Source: Lepidodermella squamata (lineage: Eukaryota; Gastrotricha). Taken from it: 64,000 bases of DNA. Below, one piece after another: positions 19,979 to 31,681 of the stretch. A program made the position numbers and the translations under genes. The stretch lies in assembly GCA_047495785.1 (NCBI GenBank), contig JBLDXI010000024.1, positions 1,116,001 through 1,180,000 on the forward strand. The letters are read 5' to 3'. Positions within the stretch are counted from its first letter, which is position 1, and every line of letters starts with the position of its first letter. The notes under the pieces were generated by a model, which was not told where the DNA came from, ran no database searches, and saw only the letters and a program-made list of their open reading frames with translations.

Positions 19979-22900
19979 ATGAATTTCAAAATACTCTTGA
20001 ACATTTTGGCTGCTGCAGCGGTATGTGAAAGCAAGCAGATTTTACAGGTAAAAACATGGCGAAATTCCCGATTTTGTGGCCAGTTCTGAGCAATCTATTG
20101 CAGTACTCCTCAGGGCAAAGCGGAAGCTTCAAAATCGGTTTCATGTTACCTGGTCATCGCACTATATACTCCGATTCGCCAACATCGACCAGGTATATTG
20201 TTATTACCAGAACATCTTATTTCATATCTTAGCATTGAACTTCCAGTAGCTGCTGCTGCGGCGAAATTTCGCCATCAGAGGCTCTTTTAGTGACGCATTT
20301 TAAGCGCCTGATTCGAGATGTTGAATTGTCGCGGATATTAGGCCCAGGGGTTACAATTGGTTTGGAGGTTCTCGATACATGCGGCTCGGAGAGCTTCGCA
20401 ACTGCCCAGGCTATTCATTTGCTGAAAAAGCGGGTTCAACCAGATATCGGATCTGCCGAGCCGCCGATCGCCTTTGTCGTTGGGACGTCCTACAGCAGGG
20501 TGTCTCAAACCATCGCCCCGCTGTTGCAACAGTTCGGCATTCCGCTGATCGATTACGCGGCTACGGCTGACATTTTGAGTGATCAGAATCGCTTCAGAAT
20601 GTTCACTCGAGTGACAGCGTCTGACAAGTACATGGCCCAGGCTATGGTTGAATTCGTGAAAACGAACGCATGGAACTGCGTACATCTACTCTACAGCGTG
20701 GGTCCTTATGGCGAAGCTGGCGCTGAGCAGGTTGCCCAACAGCTGTTGAATTCGAGCATTTCAATCTCGAACGGTGGTCCAATCTCGCTGCCTCTTGATT
20801 ATTCTTCGAAGGCTGACTTTGACGCGGCAGTTGCAAGAATAGCCGAGTCTAAATCTGTTCGGATCATTATTTGCTTCTGCGAGGCGACAACAACACGGGG
20901 GCTTCTACAAGCTATTAAAGACCGACCTGGATTGGGCAAATTCTACATAATTGGCGGGTGAGTTTCATCAGAAATTAGTAAGATGTACAAAAGATGCACT
21001 TACATGGATAAAAATAATGTTGGACACTTGACCGTATGGTTCCAACGCTAAATTTAAGGTTACAGCTCTAGATTTCTCAAAATATCGATGTCGGCATTCC
21101 GCGGAATCATACTTTTCGAGCGATGCAAATTTTTTAAACTAAAAAATAATAAAAAACAATCCTCCTTAACATTGTTATTTTTCTAAATATGAAGCAAAAT
21201 AAGTTGTAGGTAATCATAACTTACTTTACTATTATTTATTTAGTGACTTTTGGGACTCTGAGTTGGATTTGCGAAATCTTGAAATCGTTGCCGATCGCGC
21301 TATTTCGTTCATAACAATCACGTCTGCGCCAAAACCATTGACAGACGAAATCGGAAATATCAGCGATATCAACTCTTGGATAAGAGAAAGCTCCTATCTC
21401 CGGAAGGACACAGATCCTTGGCTGAACGGTAAGAAATCGTTAATCATTCAAAATAGGGAGCCTAAACCCAGGAGACAAAAGGCTTTGTTAAAGTATCTGG
21501 GTAGTTTTTCCTTGGCTAATTTTCCAGTATTCACAGTATTCAATTGTTAGTGCTTGTTTCGAAATTCCATAAGTTGCAGTTTCTTATGGGTAATTTTTAT
21601 GTTTATGTTGACTTGAACTTGTGCGTTCCCTTATACCTAGAGTGTTTGGAGACCTTGAAAGGATGCACGTTGGATCCTACTAATACAAATTTCGATCAAT
21701 GTGGTAAGTTTTCCTTGTTAATTATGACCTGTAAATATGTATAAATAATTTCCTCATTCAAGAGGAAACTGAGTTCAAAGTCACCGATCTACCCTATTCG
21801 GACTGGGTGAATTCACTCAGCAACGCCTTATACGCCGGTGCATTTGCTATGAAATCCCTGTTCGACGAGAAATGCCGCTCAATACCAGGCTCAGATTGTC
21901 GAATGTTCGATCCAGCAAATGACGGTGTCAAACTGTTCCAACATATTAAGAACACCACTATCCCATTGCAAGGCGGTGGAAGATTCAGCTTCTACCTCGG
22001 CCGGGAAGGTTTCCCGCTTTATCGCGTGAATCGTTTTTCAGTCGAGCACAGTGACGGCGGCACGAATTACATAAACCGGCAAATCGGAACATGGGACGTC
22101 AATAGTAAGTTCAAATTAACAGCCGACACATCTGAATATCGGGCTCCTAATGATGTCGTCTGCGCCCGGCCTTACCGCAATGAAACCTGGATCCGAGCCC
22201 CCATTGTACAGGGCGCACTTTCGCCAACGATTCTGTGCGGTAGTCAAGGCTACGGCACTACGATTATCCACAATGAACCGCAAATTAATATCAACAACAA
22301 CAACAGTGTGATTCTGCCGGTGGTTACCACGATACTCTCAGTTGCCATTCTGGCTTTGATCATCGCTGTGGCGATAATTTACCTGAAATTTCAACGGGAA
22401 CCTGATCAGAAACTAGATGACCAGACAGCCTTGGAAATTTCGCGTTTTACTCAGTATCATTTCGGAAACTGCCCCGGCCTGACAATGGACGAGAAACAAG
22501 AATTACGAGACGTTTTGCAGACCTATTACATTCCAAACAATCGCTTATTCTTTTCCAACGAAATCCTAGGTGAAGGCCATAATGGCGTTGTCTATAAAGG
22601 TCAAATGGAAGTCAACGGGGTGTGGCAGGACGTAGCCGTGAAGCAACTGAGAGGCGGTGACTCGATGGAAACTGCCAAATTTCTGCGCGAAGGCAGCGTT
22701 ATGCGCGGCTTTGACCACCCCAATGTGTTGAAGCTACTCGGCATCAACATTTTGGCGAACAATGCTGCTCAGATTATAGTGCCGTATGTTCCTAATGGAA
22801 ATTTGCGCGATTTTCTCGCGACTTACGGTCATTCGTTCATGGAGAGTGAAAAAATCAATCTGTGCCTCCAAATTTGCACGGCGATGGAGTACATTGCGAC

Positions 22901-23444
22901 GAAACAGTGTGTCCATTGCGATCTGGCGTGTCGCAATATTCTTGTCGAATCGCGGACCTACATCAATATCGTTCTCCTTGCTGATTTCGGCCTGTCCAAG
23001 CAGCTCAATGAAAGTGACTACATGAGGCCAAGCGCGGAAGAAGCTGCTTTACCCATTCGTTGGTGCTCGCCTGAAGCCTTAATAGGTGGTAGATACGATG
23101 AGAAGAGTGACGTATGGAGTTTCGGCGTTGTTTGCTGGGAAATTTTTAGCAACGGCGAGAAACCGTATCCAGGACTGAGGAATGATGAGGTTCGAAGACG
23201 TGTTATGACACTCCCCGGGTGCTATCCTGATTTGCCGCAAAGTTGCCGACAAGATTTGTAAGTTTAGCTTGCGCCCAACGAGGTTGGCGGAATCAATTTT
23301 TTTGTACTATATTTTAGCTACGATTCAATCATGCGGATATGTTGGTTCAGAGATACAGCACGAAGGCCAACTTTCAGAGAACTGCGCGAGCGAATACAAC
23401 AATTTCAGCAGTCTCGCAATGTCCAAAACGATGTTGTGGTGTGA
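19979..23444 (+). CDS. Venus flytrap receptor tyrosine kinase, copy 1 (HCD catalytic loop)
   Basis: Seven exons: 19979-20047, 20104-20192, 20247-20957, 21244-21428, 21641-21703, 21763-23257, 23318-23444 (total 912 aa). A signal peptide leads to an extracellular bilobed domain like that of class C GPCRs ([34 protein letters not shown]). A single membrane segment follows ([20 protein letters not shown]), then a tyrosine kinase domain: GEGHNGVVY loop, VAVK, DFG, CSPEAL and the terminal CW..RRPTF motif. This is the layout of the Venus kinase receptor family, which couples small-molecule or peptide binding to tyrosine phosphorylation. The catalytic loop reads VHCDLACRN: Arg of HRD is Cys, whereas copy 2 has HRD. 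The Asp is kept, so activity may be altered rather than absent. The C-terminal tail is about 26 residues shorter than in copy 2, apparently by deletion. Confidence 0.85.
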
Positions 23445-23850
23445 CTTTCCTAATTTTCTAAAAAACCTCAGTTTGCCAGCAGTTTTCGCCTTTATTCATA
23501 ATTAATTTATGTTACCATTTTCCAAATTTATCCTCGGCTTTTCTCATTTCTATTTGAGTAATTTGCTTTTTATCACAAATATAACTACTAAAAGTCTGAA
23601 AAATAGCTAGTGAAAAGCGTGTCGGGATTATGATGCATTACTGTAAGCTCTACGACGTCACCTCCCGTGACGTCACCTAACAATGGTTGACGCCTACCTA
23701 ACTGGAGGAGAATAAGGATGTGGCGTAGCTGTAGGCTGTAGCATAAAGTGCTGCGTCTGATTAATTCATATTGCATTCATCTTCAAACAATTTTTCACTG
23801 ATAAATACTCTGGAAGCTTTTGTTGTCAATAAACACTTACATAGTATATT
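23445..23850 (+). repeat. 3' flank of receptor copy 1, duplicated at 31682-32040
   Basis: The 3' flank is alignable with that of copy 2, for example around GATTATGATGCAT, GACGTGGCGTAG-like and CACTGATAAATACT sequences. It ends in AATAAA at 23828-23833, a plausible poly(A) signal shared with 32030-32035. No separate gene is seen. Confidence 0.6.
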
Positions 23851-24251
23851 CATGGTACATGAGACGTACTATAGGACGCCGCGGCTTCGAAGCTCCCGTT
23901 ACATGGGCCTCTTGAAGGCCGCGGACTGTGCATATCGGAATGTGCATACGAATTAAATTTTATTCCAGTAATTTCGAAATTAAAGAAATTTTAATTTATA
24001 AAATTTTAATTTTTTAAATGTCAATAATTAAAAACTGATGAGAATTCTTTTACAGCAAAAGATCGGCGTGACGCTGTGTAAAGATGTGTTGATCTCGTTG
24101 ATCTTAAGCAAAAAAGAGGCTTGAGATGATAGCAAAAAGTGCAATGAGATGATTCATTGGTCGAGCTGGACTTTGGACCTCATTAAAAATATCACACGTT
24201 TTCTGATTCTCAGCAAGCTGCGGCGTCCTATAGTACGTCTCATGTCATGGT
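23851..24251. mobile_element. MITE-like element, 26-bp perfect TIRs, 6-bp target duplication
   Basis: The left arm 23857-23882 (ACATGAGACGTACTATAGGA then CGCCGC) is the exact reverse complement of 24220-24245. The 389-bp element is flanked immediately on both sides by CATGGT (23851-23856 and 24246-24251), a target-site duplication. It contains no transposase frame, so it is a non-autonomous DNA element. It interrupts the duplicated 3' flank of receptor copy 1 and is absent from the corresponding flank of copy 2. Confidence 0.85.
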
Positions 24252-25029
24252 AAGGAAGCGAAACTTTGTTCGTGTGCGCCATTTTTTGTTGTGTTCACCT
24301 TTTAAGCAAAAATGACAAAATCCTGCGCCGAAAATTTTAACAAGTTTTACCCTTTACAACCCTTTACAGTTTTACCGAATTTTTCTAATTTGGGCCGTGC
24401 TCCGAATAAAGAACACACCCGATTAATCGTAGCAGAATTGTAGCTTCACCAGAAAACCTAGTGAAATAAAGGCCGAACCCGAATAATCAGCGCGTGACAG
24501 AAGCCTGCGAGTGAGAAGAAGTGAGTGGCTCATGTTTTGCTTCAGCACAGCTTGATGACCCTCGCCTTAATCTATCCCTCCTTAACCCCTGTAAAAGCGC
24601 AGCTTTAACGATCGGTTGCGGGCCAATGTTTTGGGAATAGCGGAAAGGTCCAGGGGTCGCGAGGGTCGCGGAGTGATTTTCATTAATAAAAGAAAAAAGT
24701 CAATAAATGAGGCTAGGGCACGTGCTTTATCATTTGTTTACCATTTTACTCCATCCATCAGTCTTAGCAATCAAGATTTAGAGATAAATTTAGAGATTTA
24801 GCAATCAATTTAAATCCCAATTTTTTCAAACGTCATCCACACATTGAGAACAAAGTGACCAGAGTAAGCACACAAGCTAAATTTTGATCTGCATAATTAA
24901 ATCGACTGCTTTCTCAACGCAAATTTACGGATCCGCGGTGGTTTCCTCCGGCCACTAAAAGGTCGTAAAAGGCTAGTTTACCACATAAATTATTTGCTCG
25001 CACGCTATTGGTCGATTCAAAAAAAAACG
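24252..25029. other. Intergenic, no gene seen
   Basis: No supported gene, RNA or repeat in this stretch between two inverted-repeat elements. Confidence 0.45.
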
Positions 25030-25260
25030 CCGTTTTTCACCAAATTGTGCATGCATATCGAACGCGAGCTGCTCTTTTACGTGGTATAAGATTTTAGGTG
25101 GGCAATTGCTGCTCAGTCTTGATCTCATCAAAATAAATGAAACCATAGTGAAAAAGAGGTTTTTGTATCGTAACAACGGTTGGGTTGCCAACCTCAAATC
25201 TTATGCCACGCGAAAGAGCAGCTCGCGTTCGATATGCATGCAAAATTTGGTAAAAAATGG
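25030..25260. repeat. Foldback (long hairpin) element
   Basis: The segment 25049-25105 is nearly the reverse complement of 25185-25241 (57 bp with a few mismatches, including perfect runs such as GCATGCATATCGAACGCGAG). A weaker match extends outward by about 19 bp on each side. The loop is about 79 bp. Transcribed, it would form a stem of about 75 bp. No target duplication was recognised. It is most likely a foldback MITE, but a hairpin RNA source is possible. Confidence 0.75.
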
Positions 25261-25493
25261 AGATATCCGCTTTGAGAATATCAGAAGGACCAAACATTGA
25301 GCTATTTTTTCTAAATTCGACCTTGACACATAATTATTTCGGATTTTTTCGCGTGTACTCTGCTCCCGTTGACGTCACTTGATGTTTTGAGCAGAAAATA
25401 TTCGAAATGATTATATCACTGAGAGGTGTTAACATCGGCTTGAATATTGTAGACTTGGTATATAATTGTCTGATATAGCACGAGTAAAGAGTC

Positions 25494-25585
25494 TATATCT
25501 GAACGGAGCCGGCCGAGATTTACGAGTCGGAACGAGTCGAAGACGAGTGGAGATGAGTAAATCGAGTACGGCGAGTTCAGATATG
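25494..25585. repeat. Small inverted repeat with GAGT-rich interior
   Basis: ATATCTGAAC (25494-25503) and GTTCAGATAT (25576-25585) bound an interior with several GAGT motifs (GAGTCG, GAGTGG, GAGTAA). It is probably part of the same cluster of repeat debris as its neighbours. Low certainty about exact ends. Confidence 0.4.
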
Positions 25586-25683
25586 AACGATTTACGAATG
25601 TTATATACCGTAAAATATCGAATTGTCAAAGCGACTCGACCTATATTTTTGACGACAATTCTATATTTAATAATGTAGAACGT

Positions 25684-25848
25684 ATTGTAGTGGCTACCAG
25701 TCTTGATTTCTTGAAGTAACGACAGTGATCCGACTAGGTCCAGCTCTGAGGGGGTAAATAGAGCCATTTTGAGCCCAAAATTAGCAAATCAACAGGGGGG
25801 ACCCTTACTTGTGCCCGAAATAAATAATAGACTTGTAGCCACTACAAT
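25684..25848. mobile_element. Short inverted-repeat element
   Basis: 25684-25703 and 25829-25848 are inverted copies of a 20-mer (ATTGTAGTGGCTACCAGTCT) with one mismatch, enclosing about 125 bp without coding capacity. It resembles a small MITE. I could not identify a target-site duplication. Confidence 0.55.
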
Positions 25849-26299
25849 GATTTCAACATTATTAATTTTCGAATTAACGTTAAAAATCGAAAAAACTTGT
25901 TTTAATGCATGATACTAACGTGTCCTGGCTAACGTGTCTCAAACCCTTATCAAGCCAAGGATTACCATCTTATAGTTGATTAGTGTCAGATGCAAGAACA
26001 TTTTTAAGAGTTATTGAAAGCATGATCAAAAGTAAAAACCCAAATAAAATGGTTTTGAATGAATAGAAGTGAATATAAGGCAGAAACTGCGCTACTCAGA
26101 CTGCATGAAAAGGCAGTTGAAGAAAATTAATATTGAGAATTGGGAAGACGCCGCTGTATTAGCTCAGAATAGAATTGAGTGGCGTACGAAATTGAAAAAT
26201 ATCACAGATTGATTTTTGAATAATGAATTCATTTCGCTCATTTTTCGAACAAAAATATCGAATTTTTCATCATTTTCAAGACACATTGATTTTGGCTTG

Positions 26300-26476
26300 A
26301 CTTAGGATCGACTAACGTTGGTCCTCCTCCGACACTCAGTATGGTTGGAGGAACGCCATCATCCTTCAGACATACTGGGTACACCGGAGTGAATTTTATT
26401 TCGTTATGTGTACAGGTTTCTTTTTTGTCTTTTTGCTCTAAACGAAATAAAGAAGATGTTATGTTATGTTATGTAG
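26300..26476 (+). mobile_element. Possible 3' end of a truncated non-LTR retrotransposon
   Basis: The segment ends in ...CGAAATAAAGAAGATG followed by (TTATG)3, a poly(A)-signal-like sequence plus simple tail. Such ends are common to 5'-truncated non-LTR elements in invertebrates. No reverse transcriptase or endonuclease sequence is present. The start coordinate is a guess. Confidence 0.3.
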
Positions 26477-26754
26477 AAGTGCGGAAAAGTGACAATTAGG
26501 TCAAATTTGATGACTACGGCCACATTGGCATATATTTGTTGCTAAGTGGATGAAGGAAATTGATGCAGGGTGCATCAATTTCCGTGATGCAGGGTGTTTA
26601 CATCGGGGTGATTTTTATTCTCAGCACACCTGTTATGTTGTTTCTACTGTTCTACTGTTTCTTTTACTGCTTCTCATCTCAAAAGTGCTGACGAATAACG
26701 GAAATGTTATGTTTATATGCTTGAGATAGATCTTAGATTAGATCTGTCATCACT

Positions 26755-26960
26755 GCTGGTTGATGAAAATGAAGTCCACTGCGATGCTGGTCCAAGATGC
26801 TGGTTCCTATCACGATGACTGTAATCGATAGGAGTCGCCGAAAGCGAAGTCTTGGTATCCGTTAACATGTGCGCTAACTTTTGGCACTATTCATGGTCTC
26901 GTGAGCACTTGCTACTTATTCCCTGTTAATTTTCTGGTCTGACATGGGCTCATTATGCTT
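26755..26960 (+). pseudogene. Broken duplicate of the 19084 frame
   Basis: DNA similar to 19110-19290 (shared GATGAAAATGAAGTC and ACTGCGATGCTG). The encoded peptide has recognisable matches (SRRK..SLGI, ALF.VS) but is interrupted by in-frame stops. It belongs to the duplicated block upstream of receptor copy 2. Confidence 0.5.
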
Positions 26961-27249
26961 GATCTCATATCAAATATAAAATCCGATCTGAGGATCTCGA
27001 ACAAATGTACTCAGCAATGCAGAAGAAAACATGTCAGCTTAACCTTTACTTGGATCACTGATATGCAGTATAAATTATGGTGGAAAAACCCGATTGTAAC
27101 CTCTCACATTTGGTTCATCTGTTTTCCCCGAACTTTTGGGTCGCCCATATACACGCCTACTTCACCATCTTAAATGTCAAAGCCGGAAAGGAACTTTTGG
27201 TCGAGCACTTGAAGACGAAACGAAAACGAAAAGCTTTTTATTTTGTCCT

Positions 27250-27729
27250 TTTTCCAGATAAAGCGAAAGAATGAAGAAGAGAATGCTTGAAATCAGGCAG
27301 CTTCAACTGATCCGGTTTCCCATGCAGTTTATTACAATTTCGTAACATCATATTACTTTATTCATCGGCGCGTCAAAGCATTTTACGCCATAATTTTTTT
27401 ATTTCCGACATTGGCACCCATCGTATTGTTATTTAGCTGAGTGGAAGTGGTTTCTCCACACGTTTAATGAAAAACGAAAAAATGACTCACATAAGACTCA
27501 TACATGAAACATCATGCATCATAGCATCATAGTATCAGTGGTAGGGTTGTTTTTCCTAAAATATATCTCTTGCAGCGGGTGCTTAAAAAAGAACAACGAA
27601 CACGAAAGGTGGGAGAAACACAGAAAAACGACTGCATTGAATGCGTCTTAACTCTTGATATAAAAAAGAATATAGTAAAATTGTAGCACCAACACTTCAG
27701 CCACATCCTGACTAATTTCGTAGTCACAA
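27250..27729 (+). repeat. Duplicated 5' flank of Venus kinase receptor copy 2
   Basis: Counterpart of 19525-19978 (see there). It directly precedes the ATG at 27730 and should hold the promoter of copy 2. Confidence 0.65.
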
Positions 27730-30700
27730 ATGAGTTTTAAAATACGAATTTTACTATTGAACTTATTGTTGGCTGCAGCAGTATGTGAAATCAAGCAGAT
27801 TTTACAGGTAGAAGCATGGGGAAATTCTCCATTTTATTCGTTAGTTCTAGGCAATTTATTGCAGTACTCCTCGCCGCAAAGCGGAAGCTTGAAAATCGGA
27901 TTTATGTTACCTGGTCATCGCACCAAATTCTCCGGTTCGCCAACATCGACAAGGCATATTGTTCCCAGAAAATTGTATTTTAAATGTTATTATTGATATT
28001 TTAATATAGTTGTTGCTGCGGCGAAATTTCGCCGTCGGAGGCTCTTTTAGTGACGCATTTTAAGCGCCTGATCCGAGATATTGAATTGTCGCAGATATTA
28101 GGCCGAGGGTTTAAGATTGGGTTCGACGTTCTCGACACATGCGGCTCGGAAAGCTTCGCAACTGCCCAGGCTATTCATTGGCTAAAAAAACGGGTTCAAC
28201 CAGACTTTGATTCTGATGAGCTGCAGATCGCCTTTGTCGTTGGCCCCCGTTACAGCCGGGTGTCTCAAGCCATCGCCCCGCTGCTGCAACAGTTCGGCAT
28301 TCCGCTATTAGATTACAGCGCTACGGCTGACATTTTGAGTGATCAGAATCGCTTCAAGATGTTCACTCGAGTGACAGCGTCTGACAAGTACATGGCCCAG
28401 GCTATGGCTGAATTCGTAAAAATAAACGCATGGAAGTGCGTTCATCTGCTCCACAGTGTTGGTCTTTATGGCGAAAATGGAGCTGAGCAAGTAGCTCAAC
28501 AGCTGTTGAATTCGAACATATCGATTTCGAACGGTGGACCGATCGCGCTTCCTCTTAATTATTCCTCGACGGCTGATTTTGACGCAGCAGTTGCAAGAAT
28601 AGCCGAGTCTAAATCTGTTCGGATCATTATTTGCTTCTGCGAGGCGACAACAACACGAGGGCTTCTTCAAGCTATTAAAGACCGACCTGGATTGGGCAAA
28701 TTCTACATCATTGGCGGGTGAGTTTCATCAGAGTCCCATTGATCCCATTGATGCTATCATATCGACCATCAGAGCAACACGTAGTTGGACTTTGACTCCG
28801 CATAATCTGGCCTAAGATGGTAGGGTTCCAATGCTAAATTTGAGGTTACAGCTCTAGATTATTGGCGGCTGAGTTTCATTAGAAATTGATTACTGTGTTA
28901 TAAGCCAAGTCCGAAAGCGACCACGTCGTAATATGCTCAGCCAGGATTCGACGAGCCTGCAATCTCTCTTATCAAACACCTTTGTCCGGTCCTGCTCATA
29001 GGTGTGAACCCATGTACGGCAGGCTCCAAACTGAGAACAATGGACGCGTGGCCCTCCGCAGTCGGGCCCTGGCTCGTACGCGCGTGAGAGCCAGCGTACG
29101 GCTGGACAGTGCGCACGCGCGTGTCTATTAATCTCTATTTGGAACCCTCCCAGGTTATAAAGTTTAAGCCGAAGCGAAAAGTGCTTGATCAGGAAAATTG
29201 CATCCCGGATTCCGGTCGACCAGAGCGTGACGTGGAAATCGACCATGGCCACGTCAGGGTCGCTTTCGGCCTAGGGTCTTCACTGCCGCAACCAAAATAC
29301 AGCGCTGGTGGAACTTCAATTTTACAAATAATACCAAGTGCTCCTCTGTGTGCAACACATTATCTTTACTTGTATTCATTAGTTATTACTAAAGCAAAAT
29401 AAGCAGTACTGAATACTCGTCTTTGATATTTTTAGTGACTTTTGGGGCGCGGCGTTTGATTTGCGAAATTTGGAAACCGTTGCTGATCGTGCCATTTCGT
29501 TCAGAACAATCACGACTGCGCCAAAACCTTTGACAGTTGAAATTGGAAACATCAGCGATATCAACTCGTGGATAAGAGAAAGCTCCTATCTCCGGAAGGA
29601 CACAGATCCTTGGCTGAACGGTAAGAACATCTGAAATTTCAAAATAGAGAGCTCAAACCCTATTCATTCGGTATTTGATTTCTGTATTAATTGACGTTTT
29701 TGCACTTCTTATCAAAATTTGCTGTTAGGAGACCTGATACTTCCTTCATTTGATTTACGTTGGTCAATGACTCTTATTACTTCCCTATTCCCAGAGTGTC
29801 TGGAAACCTTGAAAGGATGCACGTTGGACCCTACAAATATAAATTTCGATCAGTGCGGTAAGTTTTACTAGTATAATAATATGTGGTATTGTAAATTAGA
29901 GAGAAATTATTTTATTCAAGAGGAAACTGAGTTCAAAGACACCGATCTTCCCTTATCGGATTGGATGAATTCAGCCAGCATCGCCTTATACGCCGGTGCT
30001 TTTGCTATGAAATCCCTGTTCGATGAGAAATGTCGCTTAAATCCTGGCGCCGATTGCCGAAAGTTCGATCCAGCAAATGACGGTGTCAAACTGTTCCAAC
30101 ACATTGGGAACACCACAATCCCATTGCAAGGTGGTGGAAGCTTCCGCTTTTACCTTGGCCGAGAAGGGTTCCCGCTTTATCGCGTTAGTCGATTTTCAGT
30201 GGAACACAGCGATGGTGGTACGAATTTCATTTACCGCCAAATCGGAACATGGGATGTCAATAGTAAGTTCAAATTAACAGCCGACACATCTGAATATCGG
30301 GCACCTAATGATGTCGTCTGCGCCCGGCCTTACCGCAATGAAACCTGGATCCGAGCCCCCATTGTACAGGGCGCACTTTCGCCAACGATTCTGTGCGGTA
30401 GTCAAGGGTACGGCACCACGATTATCCATAATCCACCGCAGATTACTATCAACAACAACAACAGTGTGATTCTGCCCGTTGTAACGACGATACTCTCAGT
30501 CGCCATTCTGGCTTTGATCATCGCTGTGGTGATAATGTACCTGAAATTTCAAAAGGAACCTGACCAGAAACTAGATGACCAAACAGGCTTGGAAATTTCG
30601 CGTTTTACTCAGTATCATTTCGGAAACTGCCCCGGCCTGACAATGGACGAGAAACAAGAATTACGAGACGTTTTGCAGACCTATTACGTTCCAAACAGTC

Positions 30701-31681
30701 GCTTATTCTTTTCTAACGAAATCCTAGGTGAAGGCCATAATGGCGTTGTCTATAAAGGTCAAATGGAAGTCAACGGGGTGTGGCAGGACGTAGCCGTGAA
30801 GCAACTGAGAGGCGGTGACTCGATGGAAACTGCCAAATTTCTGCGCGAAGGCAGTGTTATGCGCGGTTTTGACCACCCCAATGTGTTGAAGCTACTCGGC
30901 ATCCACATTTTGGCGAACAATGCCGCTCAGATTATAGTGCCGTATATTCCTAATGGAAATTTGCGCGATTTTCTCGCGACTTACGGTCATTCGTTCATGG
31001 AGAGTGAAAAAATCAATCTATGCCTCCAAATTTGCACGGCGATGGAGTACATTGCAACGAAACAGTGTGTCCACCGCGATCTGGCGTGTCGCAATATTCT
31101 TGTTGAATCGCGGACGTACATTAATATCGTTGTCCTTGCTGATTTCGGCCTGTCCAGGCAGCTCAATGAAAGTGATTACGTGAGGCCAAGCGCGGAAGGA
31201 GCTGCTTTACCGCTCCGCTGGTGCCCACCTGAAGCCTTAATAGGTGGTGCATTCGATGAGAAGAGTGATGTATGGAGTTTCGGCGTTGTTTGCTGGGAAA
31301 TTTTCAGCGGCGGCAAAAAACCGTATCCCCGACTTAAGAATGATGAGGTTCTAAGTCTTGTTATGACTCACCCTGGGGGCTATCCCGATTTGCCGACAAG
31401 TTGCCCACAAGATTTGTAAGTTTAACTGACGCTCAACGGAGTTAGCGTGAAAAATTATTTTTGCTGTACTCCACTTTAGCTACGATTCAATCATGAAGAT
31501 ATGTTGGTTCAGAGATAAGACACGAAGGCCAACTTTCAAGGGACTGCGCGAGCGAATACAACAATTTCAGAAGTGCCGCAATTCTCTGATGAGTTCCGCC
31601 TCTTCTGGATTTCCCAGCTACTCTCGGCAAGCGAGTCAAAATTCGTCACGATTAGCAGAAGAACACGGTGTGTTAGTGTGA
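27730..31681 (+). CDS. Venus flytrap receptor tyrosine kinase, copy 2
   Basis: Seven exons: 27730-27807, 27865-27953, 28010-28717, 29436-29620, 29795-29857, 29921-31415, 31480-31681 (total 939 aa). It is nearly identical to copy 1 through the membrane and kinase exon (both exactly 1,495 bp), and less so in the flytrap domain. The kinase motifs are intact: [35 protein letters not shown] and CW..RRPTF. It should be the catalytically competent member of the pair. The second intron begins with GC (27954-27955) where copy 1 has GT, making it a GC-AG intron. Intron 3 is 718 bp against 286 bp in copy 1 and carries an inverted-repeat insertion at 28911-29269. Recent duplication, or gene conversion of the kinase exon, is likely. 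Confidence 0.87.
28911..29269. mobile_element. Inverted-repeat insertion in intron 3 of receptor copy 2
   Basis: CCGAAAGCGACC at 28911-28922 and its exact reverse complement at 29258-29269 bound about 359 bp that is absent from the homologous intron of copy 1. The similarity continues inward with a small gap (ACGTCG against TGACGTGG). The interior is GC-rich, unlike surrounding introns, and has no convincing coding frame. Likely a non-autonomous DNA element; no target duplication was found. Confidence 0.55.

Noticed and set aside
22105-22122. Possible intron GTAAGTTCAAATTAACAG in the flytrap kinase copy 1
   Set aside because: Only 18 bp, in frame, present unchanged in copy 2, and too short to splice; treated as coding.
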